Shown here: piece by piece, positions 8,351 through 16,500 of the stretch
Layout of the letters: each line of letters opens with the position of its first letter
Numbering within the stretch: the first letter of the stretch is position 1
Assembly (NCBI RefSeq): GCF_900170035.1
Contig: NZ_LT828556.1
Location: 80,256 to 144,255, forward strand
Direction of reading: 5' to 3'
Origin: Desulfamplus magnetovallimortis
GTDB lineage: Bacteria > Desulfobacterota > Desulfobacteria > Desulfobacterales > Desulfobacteraceae
DNA: 64,000 nucleotides
The notes under the pieces: generated by a model
Seen by the model: the letters and a program-made list of their open reading frames with translations, nothing else
Told to the model about the DNA's origin: nothing
Database searches by the model: none
Translations under genes and position numbers: made by a program

Positions 8351-9871
8351 ATGAAAGAAATTTACATGGAACAATCTGCTGAAAAAGAGATGACTAAAGA
8401 GTCTGAAAATAAGAAAACTGATATTAAGAAAGCTGATATTAAGAAAGCTGACAGGCTATCTTGCTCTGTAATAATAAGGACAAAAAACAGACCCAGGCTT
8501 CTTGCACGTTGCCTTGAAAGTGTTGCAAAGCAGCAGAGAAAACCAGATGAAGTCATTATTGTCAACGACGGCGGTGATCCAATTGATTCTCTTCTTGATT
8601 TTTTTTCCGGAACTGATAACTATTCCGAGGCAAACTTAGGTTCCGAGACAGATTTAGGTTCCGAGACAGATTTAGGTTCCGAGACAGATTTAGGTTCCGA
8701 GACAGACTTAGGTTCCGAGGCAGATTTAGGTTCCGAGACAGACTTAGGTTCCGAGACAGACTTAGGTTCCGAGGCAGATTTAGGTTCCGAGACAGATTTA
8801 GGTTCCGAGGCAGATTTAGGTTCCAAGACAGATGCGGGTTTTGAGACAGATGCCGTTTCCCAAACAAATTCAGGTTTTGAGGCAGATTTAGGTTCCGCAA
8901 CAAATTCAGGTTCCGATATAGATTCTGCTTCAGATATTCGTATTATAACAGTTGTGCATGAGAAATCCCTGGGGCGATCTGAAGCCGGTAATGCCGGTGT
9001 GGCCGCAGCAAGTGGAGATGCAATCTGTTTTCTGGATGATGATGATATTTTTTTTCCAGATCATATAAGGCGTCTTGAGCTTGCCATGCTACGTTTTGAT
9101 GCAAAGGTTGCGTACTCCGGAAGTCGCCTTGTGCAAAAAGATCTTCTTGGTGAAAACGATGAACCCGAGCAATTCAGGATAATTGGAGAGTTTAACGAAC
9201 CATTTGATGCAGACAGGCTTGCATTTGAAAACTATATTCCTTTAAATACCCTTCTGATTGACCGCATGCTTTTTGTTGATGTGGGTGGCTTTGACCCCTC
9301 TTTTAATCTATTTGAGGATTGGGATCTGCTTTTCAGGCTATCCAGGAAAACAAGATTTTATCACCTGAACCGAATCACATCCGAATATTCGGTGTGGGGG
9401 CAGGCACAGCAGATTACACTCTCCAGCAAAACAGAAAACTGGCGTGACGCATATGCACAGATGTTTGCCAAGAATTTTCTTGCTTTTTCAGACAGTGAAA
9501 AGACAGCATTTATGGCTGATTACTGGCTTTTAAGTCAGGACAGGCGTTCCCGTATCAAGGAGATGGAAAAAAAGATAGAGCATTGTCATGCTCAAAACAC
9601 AGCTCTTCACCAGCAGTTGCATCAAGAATCAGAGCGAATACAGAGTATTCAAAGCGGTTTTCAAAGTGAAATTGAAAACCTAAAAAATCATTTTAATGAG
9701 CAGAAATCTTTTCTTGATGAACAAAATCGTCAGCTTGCTGATAAGGCTCTTCTGTTGCAGAAAGAGATGGATGATCTCCATAGCGGTTATGAAAAAAAAG
9801 GTTGCTGCATTAAAAAGAGCTTTGAAGGCTCAGAAAGAGAAACAACTGCTTTTGAACAAGACCATCCATGA
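8351..9871 (+). CDS. N-terminal part of a giant glycosyltransferase: GT2 domain plus coiled coil
   Basis: The 506-residue frame holds a GT2 domain: CSVIIRTKNRPRLLARCLES, EVIIVNDGGDPIDS, AICFLDDDDIFFPDH and FEDWDLLFRL. A block of about 95 residues of DLGSET-type six-residue repeats (about 95-190) interrupts it between the second strand and the rest of the fold. After about residue 400 it is coiled coil. From 9800 on the frame loses sense; the coiled coil continues in the frame of the next entry. The break coincides with eight As at 9792-9799. I read this and 9789-13124 as one gene of about 1590 codons, split by a frameshift. The start ATG has no strong ribosome site; an alternative is the ATG at 8366. 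Confidence 0.8.
   Translation: MKEIYMEQSAEKEMTKESENKKTDIKKADIKKADRLSCSVIIRTKNRPRLLARCLESVAKQQRKPDEVIIVNDGGDPIDSLLDFFSGTDNYSEANLGSETDLGSETDLGSETDLGSETDLGSEADLGSETDLGSETDLGSEADLGSETDLGSEADLGSKTDAGFETDAVSQTNSGFEADLGSATNSGSDIDSASDIRIITVVHEKSLGRSEAGNAGVAAASGDAICFLDDDDIFFPDHIRRLELAMLRFDAKVAYSGSRLVQKDLLGENDEPEQFRIIGEFNEPFDADRLAFENYIPLNTLLIDRMLFVDVGGFDPSFNLFEDWDLLFRLSRKTRFYHLNRITSEYSVWGQAQQITLSSKTENWRDAYAQMFAKNFLAFSDSEKTAFMADYWLLSQDRRSRIKEMEKKIEHCHAQNTALHQQLHQESERIQSIQSGFQSEIENLKNHFNEQKSFLDEQNRQLADKALLLQKEMDDLHSGYEKKGCCIKKSFEGSERETTAFEQDHP
8633..8920 (+). repeat. In-frame 18-bp tandem repeat (DLGSET) inside a GT2 domain
   Basis: About eleven near-perfect 18-bp copies (GATTTAGGTTCCGAGACA) followed by four or five decayed ones encode an acidic six-residue repeat. 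The period keeps the frame, so copy-number change would alter loop length without a stop. All three forward frames are largely open through it, which yields spurious antisense frames. Confidence 0.9.
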
Positions 9872-12800
9872 ACAGAGCAAGCAGTTGACCCTCGGACTTG
9901 GAAGTCAGGACATCCGTTCTCTGTTCAAGGTTCATGCAGGTGATATCGGCCCTCTTACCAATGACATTATTCAGGACAACTATAACAGGCTTGTAAAGTG
10001 GATAAAATCCCATGAAGTTCATGTCACCGAAGAGGTTGAGGCTTTTTTTGAGCGCTGGCACCTTCTTGAAAAACAGATGGCCAAACTTGACGAAAAGATA
10101 GAATCCCTTCTTAATCAGCTTCACTCTTCCCGTGTTGGCAAGATATGGCGGGGTATCCCAATTCCCCAGGTAACCACAATTCTCAAAAAGAACCGACAAA
10201 TTCGGGACTTGATTGCTGAAGCGCCAATTGATTCCATTACAGGTGATACAGGGCTTCTGCTTCCAAAGAATAAAAAGCCCATTGAAAAAGATCGCGTGCA
10301 GGAGATACTTGATTATACCCCTGTTTTTGATGCATTTGCAGGAGACATGGAAAATCCTGAACTTATGGTACGTGTGGCAGCCCCTGGGCCACACCCGGTT
10401 GCCATTAAAGATAACAAAAGGCTCTGTTTCAGTATCTGCTGTGCCCATAACGATTTTTTCTGCATTAAGATCATGCTTGCAACATATGTGCGTGTTAATA
10501 CATGCGATCTTCGAGTGTTCATTTTTAAGGAGGATGAGAACCATGACAGACACAGGCTTGCACCTGTGTTCAGTTGTGAATTCAATGCCATTGATGTTCT
10601 TGATAACCAGTACTATCCCATTAGTTTTCCGCCGATTGGTGATTCAAGGGGCAATGTATATCGTATTGAAATTGATTCGCCAAATGCAACCGAGGATCAG
10701 CACATTGCAGTCTGGTGTCATCCGGCAGACAGCAAACTTATGACAGATGCCAGGATGATTTCCGGTAGCAAACTGCTTATTAATGATGAGCAGCATGAGA
10801 GATTTCCGCTTTCATTTTTGGATACACAGGCTGCACTGTACCCCTGGATGAGGCGTCTTCTTTCCGGGATTCCCCTTAAACAATTCATGGATAAAAAAAC
10901 CGATAAACAACATAAGAGAGTAGATCATGCTCTGTGGATATATAACAATAAGATTGATCACTCTGGTTTTTTACCTGCTGCACTGCTTCTGTTTTTTCAG
11001 ATGGCTGAACAAGTCGGTCGCTCTGTTTCAGTTTCTGTTTATGGAGTTCATGACCCTGCAATTGAAACTTATTGTGAACTCAACTCCATTGAATACCATG
11101 TGATGCCAAAATCAGTGATTCAGGAGTGTAAGGTTTTGCCTTGGGCATTGCAGCAGGCCAGGGAGAATATTGTCTCCCCTGATGGGTTTATTTGGTTCTT
11201 TCAATCCGGAATGAGGCCTGGCAAGGATCTTATTAAAAATGCAGAGACCATGTTCAGACATTACCCTGAAACAGGTATTCTTCTTCCTGTTGTTGAAAAT
11301 CATGAAAAGAAAGTATCCCATTCGTTCGGGCAGATTACCCGTGAAGGCCATATCCATACCTTTCCTGTTGGTATGTCTGTGACTCATCCTTTAAATTCCT
11401 GTGCAAGAAATGTTGATGCAACTGATTCGCCCTTTTTTATTATACGTAATAGAGTGCTGACAGAGTTTTTTTATAACACCTCTTTTTACGGAAATTCTCT
11501 TGATGGAAATTCTCTTGATGGAAACTCTCTTGACGGAAACTCTCTTGATGGGAACTCTCTTGATGGGAACTCTTTTGATGGGAACTCTTTTGATGGATAT
11601 TATACTGCTCCGTACCAGATGACTGAACTGATATGGCAGTTGAAAAAAAGAGATTACAAAGTAAGGTTTGACCCGAGAATATCTTTTGCCGGTGACAGGT
11701 TTAAGGATGAGATTCCAGAAGATATTGTTGATATGCTTACACTTTCATCATCAGATGAGAAATTATCAGTTGAAGTAGTCGATGCAGATCAGTATGAAGA
11801 GCCGCATCAAGAGATCAGGGAGCACTTTGATGATCAGGATGGAGATAAAGAGGATAGATTTGATGAGCCTTATGAGTGGGTTATAGATCATGATCGGATC
11901 TCTTTTTTGAAACGCTGGAGAAAGGAGCTTTTTTACAAACCAGCTGCATATGATGATATATCTGTACTTCTGAACCCCGACAGGCAGACAACAGCCCTTG
12001 TCATTGATTTGACTTTGCCAACTTTTGATGAGGATTCAGGTTCTCTCCGCATGTTTGAGATACTTAAAATGCTTGTTGAGCTGGGAATCAGGGTAACTTT
12101 TTTTCCTGATAATCTGGATTGTACACCAAAATACAGGCGGGCACTTGAGTTCATGGGAATAGAGGTCTTTTGCGGAGACTATGGAATTGCAGATGCCCTT
12201 GCCGGTCGCCAGTACGATATTATAATGCTCTCCCGTGTTGATATAGGTCATCGCTATATGAATATTGTAAAACTTCTTAACCCCAATGCAAGGATCTATT
12301 ATGATACTGTGGATATTCATTATGTAAGGGAATTTCGACAGGCAGAGATTGAGTTAGATGACAATATGCGTAGGAGGGCTGTAAAAACGCGTCAGAAAGA
12401 GCTTGCTAATGCTGTCATGTCTGATGTTGTCTTTACGGTAACCGAAGATGATAAAAAGCATCTTCTTAAAGAAATTCCATCACTTGACTGCTTTGTTCTG
12501 CCCAATATTCACAGAAAACTCCCCTTTGATATCTCCTGGGAAGATACAGATGGACTTGTTTTCATAGGCAATTACAACCATCCGCCCAATGAGGATGCGG
12601 TATTTTATTTTGTTGAAAATGTACTTCCCCTTGTTCAGAAAAAGATTCCTGACATTTGCCTTTATCTTGTTGGAAGCTATATGAAAGATGCCATGAAGGC
12701 CCTTGCATCGGAAAGCATTAAAGCTGTTGGGTGGGTGGAAGATGTGGAACCGGAGCTTGTCAAAAGAAGGGTAATGGTATCCTATCTTCGTTATGGTGCA

Positions 12801-13124
12801 GGCATGAAAGGAAAAATAGGACAGGCAATGTCCCTTGGGCTGCCGGTGGTCTCCACAACGATTGGTGCAGAAGGCATGGGGCTTAAAGATCAGGAAAATG
12901 TCATGGTGGCAGATGACCCTGAAGTATTTGCCGAAAAAATTTGTCAACTATATAGTGATAAAAAAGTCTGGGAGGCCATTTCAGGCAACTCCAGAAAGTA
13001 TATTTACAGTCGGTATGGAATAGATGTCATTAAAGAAAAACTGAAGAATTTTCTGGATGAGGATCTAAAAAATTCGGTAGTGTCCCAAATCTGTGGACCA
13101 CTCTCTGGAAATACTTATCAATAG
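9789..13124 (+). CDS. C-terminal part of the giant glycosyltransferase: coiled coil, degenerate GT2-like region, GT4 domain
   Basis: From the in-frame ATG at 9789 (just before the A8 run) the product is 1111 residues. The coiled coil (VAALKRALKAQKEKQLLL and on) directly continues that of the upstream frame. A middle region (about residues 380-610) looks like a degenerate GT2. A GT4-type GT-B domain occupies about 734-1111, with LVFIGNYNHPPNEDAV and a nucleotide-sugar site region GAGMKGKIGQAMSLGLPVVS. A five-residue repeat GNSLD (11490-11597) sits between them. The frame is also open upstream to an ATG at 9696, but that stretch is the wrong-frame shadow of the coiled coil. If the first part is not joined by frameshifting, translation would have to restart at 9789, where no clear ribosome site is seen. 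Confidence 0.8.
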   Translation: MKKKVAALKRALKAQKEKQLLLNKTIHEQSKQLTLGLGSQDIRSLFKVHAGDIGPLTNDIIQDNYNRLVKWIKSHEVHVTEEVEAFFERWHLLEKQMAKLDEKIESLLNQLHSSRVGKIWRGIPIPQVTTILKKNRQIRDLIAEAPIDSITGDTGLLLPKNKKPIEKDRVQEILDYTPVFDAFAGDMENPELMVRVAAPGPHPVAIKDNKRLCFSICCAHNDFFCIKIMLATYVRVNTCDLRVFIFKEDENHDRHRLAPVFSCEFNAIDVLDNQYYPISFPPIGDSRGNVYRIEIDSPNATEDQHIAVWCHPADSKLMTDARMISGSKLLINDEQHERFPLSFLDTQAALYPWMRRLLSGIPLKQFMDKKTDKQHKRVDHALWIYNNKIDHSGFLPAALLLFFQMAEQVGRSVSVSVYGVHDPAIETYCELNSIEYHVMPKSVIQECKVLPWALQQARENIVSPDGFIWFFQSGMRPGKDLIKNAETMFRHYPETGILLPVVENHEKKVSHSFGQITREGHIHTFPVGMSVTHPLNSCARNVDATDSPFFIIRNRVLTEFFYNTSFYGNSLDGNSLDGNSLDGNSLDGNSLDGNSFDGNSFDGYYTAPYQMTELIWQLKKRDYKVRFDPRISFAGDRFKDEIPEDIVDMLTLSSSDEKLSVEVVDADQYEEPHQEIREHFDDQDGDKEDRFDEPYEWVIDHDRISFLKRWRKELFYKPAAYDDISVLLNPDRQTTALVIDLTLPTFDEDSGSLRMFEILKMLVELGIRVTFFPDNLDCTPKYRRALEFMGIEVFCGDYGIADALAGRQYDIIMLSRVDIGHRYMNIVKLLNPNARIYYDTVDIHYVREFRQAEIELDDNMRRRAVKTRQKELANAVMSDVVFTVTEDDKKHLLKEIPSLDCFVLPNIHRKLPFDISWEDTDGLVFIGNYNHPPNEDAVFYFVENVLPLVQKKIPDICLYLVGSYMKDAMKALASESIKAVGWVEDVEPELVKRRVMVSYLRYGAGMKGKIGQAMSLGLPVVSTTIGAEGMGLKDQENVMVADDPEVFAEKICQLYSDKKVWEAISGNSRKYIYSRYGIDVIKEKLKNFLDEDLKNSVVSQICGPLSGNTYQ
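11490..11597 (+). repeat. In-frame 15-bp tandem repeat (GNSLD)
   Basis: Seven copies of a 15-bp unit (GGAAACTCTCTTGAT with small changes) encode GNSLD or GNSFD. They lie between the GT2-like and GT4 parts of the giant protein and preserve frame. Confidence 0.9.
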
Positions 13125-13162
13125 AGTCGTTTCCTTATCAGATCAACGGATTTGGGACATCA
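13076..13162. repeat. Inverted repeat forming the 3' end of the giant GT gene
   Basis: GGTAGTGTCCCAAATCTGT (from about 13076) pairs with ACGGATTTGGGACATCACC (to about 13162), with a loop of roughly 50 bases. The last 16 or so codons and the stop of the gene lie inside it, so the C-terminal residues appear to come from a palindromic element. It lacks a T tract and is not a standard terminator. Confidence 0.75.
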
Positions 13163-13251
13163 CCAAAAATTTAAATTCAAATGGAAAGGTTGCAGGGTCA
13201 ATGATGTTGACTTAACCTCTCTATTTTTGACAGTCATTTCTGGCATCCTTC

Positions 13252-13347
13252 ATTTGAACCCAAAAATACTTTACACTTTTTTGTGAGAGATTCCCGCCAC
13301 ACAGAGTTTTCTCTCCGGAAAGTGTAAACTGGGAAATGAAGCATGCC
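13252..13347. mobile_element. MITE (element C), copy 1, with 8-bp target duplication
   Basis: This 96-bp palindromic element has terminal inverted repeats GGCATCCTTCAT and ATGAAGCATGCC (11 of 12 matching). It is flanked on both sides by TCATTTCT (13244-13251 and 13348-13355). Internal arms (TTTACACTTTT and GGAAAGTGTAAA) extend the hairpin. It has no coding capacity, so any movement would depend on a transposase elsewhere. The second copy is at 63627-63732 in opposite orientation. Confidence 0.9.
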
Positions 13348-13365
13348 TCATTTCTTCCTGATTAT

Positions 13366-13498
13366 CTGTCTGAATAAGGATACACTTGATTAACAGGATA
13401 AGGCAGGATATTTATCCTGAACATCTTATCCATCCTGGTTATCCTGATTCAGACAAATGCAATAACTTATGAGAAAGAAATAAGATGTCGATTTTGGG
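13366..13498 (+). repeat. Palindromic element B, copy 1
   Basis: CTGTCTGAATAAGGA on the left and ATCCTGATTCAGACAA on the right bracket a stretch rich in AGGAT/ATCCT alternations. It ends in a TGTCGATTTTGGG motif, the right terminal motif of this family. Other copies: 18549-18712, 54121-54379 and 58499-58675. The left terminal motif is not recognisable here. With the MITE, it fills most of the 13125-13534 gap, where I see no gene. Confidence 0.75.
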
Positions 13499-13534
13499 CA
13501 TCTAATTTTTGAGTATCTAATGTTGAGGTATTAA

Positions 13535-16500
13535 ATGTCGGAACATGAAAAATCCAGAGTGATGATTATAACCCATGGACTCTATCCTGTGCCGGGTTAT
13601 ACAGTATCCGGTAATGGCGTAAGAGCATGGAGCCTTGCAGTGGCTCTTGCAGATAACAATTTTGATGTGATCTATTCCACTCCGCTGGATACGGTACACC
13701 CCCATACCCCGAGAGTGGAGGTTACCCTTGCACCATTTTCCGACAAAAACAGTTTGCATGGGATTATTGAAACACACAACCCTGATGTTCTGATTGTTGG
13801 ATATTGGGCATATATACACCTTATTCCGTTGAATGTTAATGTTCCCATTGTCATGGATCTTCTTGCTCCATGGATGCTGGAAGCTTCATTTCAGGAAAAC
13901 GGCGGCATGAGTTTTGACCCTGTGGATTATCTCAATGCCCTTGGCAGGGGTGACTATTTTATGTGCTGCACCTGGCGTCAAAAAGCATTTCATACAGCAT
14001 GGTTGTTTTTGAGCGGAGTTCAAGGCAGCCATTTTCCCATTGATATTGTGCCCATATCAACTCTGCCTGATCTGCCTGTCAGACCGGATAATAGACATAT
14101 AAGTGCTTCTGATGACACAATAAACAGACATATCAGCAAGCCTGACATAATAAAATTTATTTATGGAGGGGTGGTGTGGCCCTGGAGATCTCCACAGGAG
14201 TGGATATCCCAGATGCTTGATATCTTGAACAGGGATAAAAATGGAGAGCTTAAGCTTATTACAGGAAATTATCCCCTTGCCGCCAATGCAGATTCTGAAA
14301 AAATACGCCTTTTTAACGGCAATGAATATGATGATGTATTAATACAGCTTGATCTTCTTCCTTATGAAGAGATGGAGAAAGTCTTTCTTGAGGCTGATGT
14401 TGGAATTGAACTTGGTTCAAGAAACTGTGAGCGGGAACTTAGCTTTTCATTCAGGCTTATAGAGTACTTGCGGTGCGGCCTTCCTGTTATATGCAATGAC
14501 TTTCTTGAAGTGTCTGATCTTGTACGTAAATATGACGCAGGCTGGGTTCTGGACAGCAGTGACCCTTCTGCTTTTGAGGAAGTTCTGAAAAGGATTCTTT
14601 CAGGTCAAGAAGATATCTTGCTGAAGAGGAAAAATGCCATTGCCCTTGTTCAGGAAAAATTTAATATTTTTGAAACAGTAAAGCCCCTTGTCAATTTTTG
14701 CAGAAATCCTGTTAAAAGTGAAAAAAACAGTATGCTAAATGGTCTATTTCCAGGTTCAATGACCGATTCCATGACCGAAAGTGACTTTTCAGTGGAAGGA
14801 AAAGAAGGTGGGGGTTTCATTGAAACATGTTTGTTCAAGGCAGCAGGGAAAAACTTGAAACTGAACCTGTTCCAACTTTCTGATTCATTGCCTGTACAGC
14901 CTTTACCTGATCTTTTGAAAAACGAACAGGAACCCTTTGACTATCAGCAGCGTGCCATAGACCGTTTTCTTGAATATGCAGATGTAAGCGGGAAAACCGT
15001 TCTGGAAATCGGGGCAGATGATGCAGTTGTAATGAGAAAACTGAGTGAAAAGGGAATGAGCCTTGGCCTTGGGGTCAATAACTGGTACTGGCATGATAAG
15101 GAGCATAAAACTGTAAAGGTTGCCGACAATATTATTCTTTCCTGGGGAGATATCCGTTCTGTTCCCCTTGAGGATGAATCTTTTGATCTCATAATTGCCA
15201 TTGCTGCTTTTGAGCATGTCAGAGAGCTTGATCAGGCACTCAGGGAGATGCACCGGCTTTTAAAGCCTGGAGGTATTATTTACAGCTACTACGGGCCTAT
15301 ATGGTCATGTGGTGTCGGGCATCATCTCTGGTTTGAAAGGGAGGGTGTCTATTATCGTTTTTCCGAGCTTGAAAGTACTTTGCCTATTCTGGAAAACTAT
15401 GAGCATCTTCTTATGGACAGGGAAGAGATGTCAATTAAACTGAGGAAAAAATGGGATCAAGATGCAGTAGATGATTTTATTTACCAGATATACGATAATG
15501 ATCATATCAATCGTTACATGTATTCTGATTATGCAAAGCTATTTAATAATTCGGATTTTAAGGTTGTTGCCTTTGAAAAGGCTGATGGTATGGAGATTGA
15601 CCCTGAAGTTCAAAGGCAGTTGACTCTCAAATATGGTCCAGAAAATGATTTTACCTGCGGCAACCTTGAAGTTGTCCTGGAAAAAGAAATTGTATCAAAA
15701 AAAGATGCTGCATCAGAACAAGATACACCCAGATCTGCAACTGTTCCACATGAATTTGAAAGCTCCTTGTCCGTATGTGAAAATTCCTCATCGACAATTG
15801 AAAGCTCTTTACCCGTATCTGAAAATACTCCCTCCCAATCTGAAAGTAACTCGCCTGGAACCGAAAATCTCTTATCTGCACAGGAAAGCCTGACATCAAG
15901 TCAGATACTTGATAAAATTTCCAGAGGCAGCAGGCTTTTATATAGAGCGTTGGTTAAACGCATGCTTATGCCTTTGATATCAAGGCGTGGAAAGAAAAAC
16001 CTTGCAATTATAACAAGGGAAGATCTCTTTCCTGTTGAGCATGGAGCTGCTGCAAAAATATACCATACCGCAAGGGCACTATCTTTTGAGTATGATGAAG
16101 TTTATCTTGTTACCCTTGACAGGGAAAAATTTTATGTTTTCAGTAATGGAGAGTTCCACGAGGAGCTTTACCCCAGGCTTTTCAGGACACTTTTTTATCC
16201 CACTGAAGAGATGATGAGAAAAAAGATTAAAGCCGTTGGTATTCCGGATGACGAAGCATTTCTGTTTTTTCCTCTGTTTGATGATAATTTTAAACTCAGG
16301 GTACTCTATGTGGCCTTGCAGAAGAGTATTGAAGTTTATCAGGCTGAATTTCCGTTTTTCATGGATGCCTGTTCATGGGCACATAAAATTTTTGGCGGCA
16401 AACGCTCTATTGTGGAACATAATGTTGAATTTCAGAGAATTTTCGACAATCACCGCACCTCTGATGCTGTGAAGGAGTGGATTAAAGCATATGAGGTAAG

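Noticed and set aside
8121-8354. Open frame of repeated VMVICFEK units
   Set aside because: It is the 24-bp tandem array read in another frame and overlaps the GNAT gene end; no ribosome site.
8562-8903. Antisense open frames with NLNLPR or SASEPK repeats
   Set aside because: They are mirror readings of the DLGSET repeat; the plus frame continues a recognisable GT2 domain on both sides.
9696-9788. Start of the giant transferase's second part at ATG 9696
   Set aside because: The residues from 9696 to 9788 are the out-of-frame reading of the upstream coiled coil, and no ribosome site is present. The sensible protein begins near 9789.
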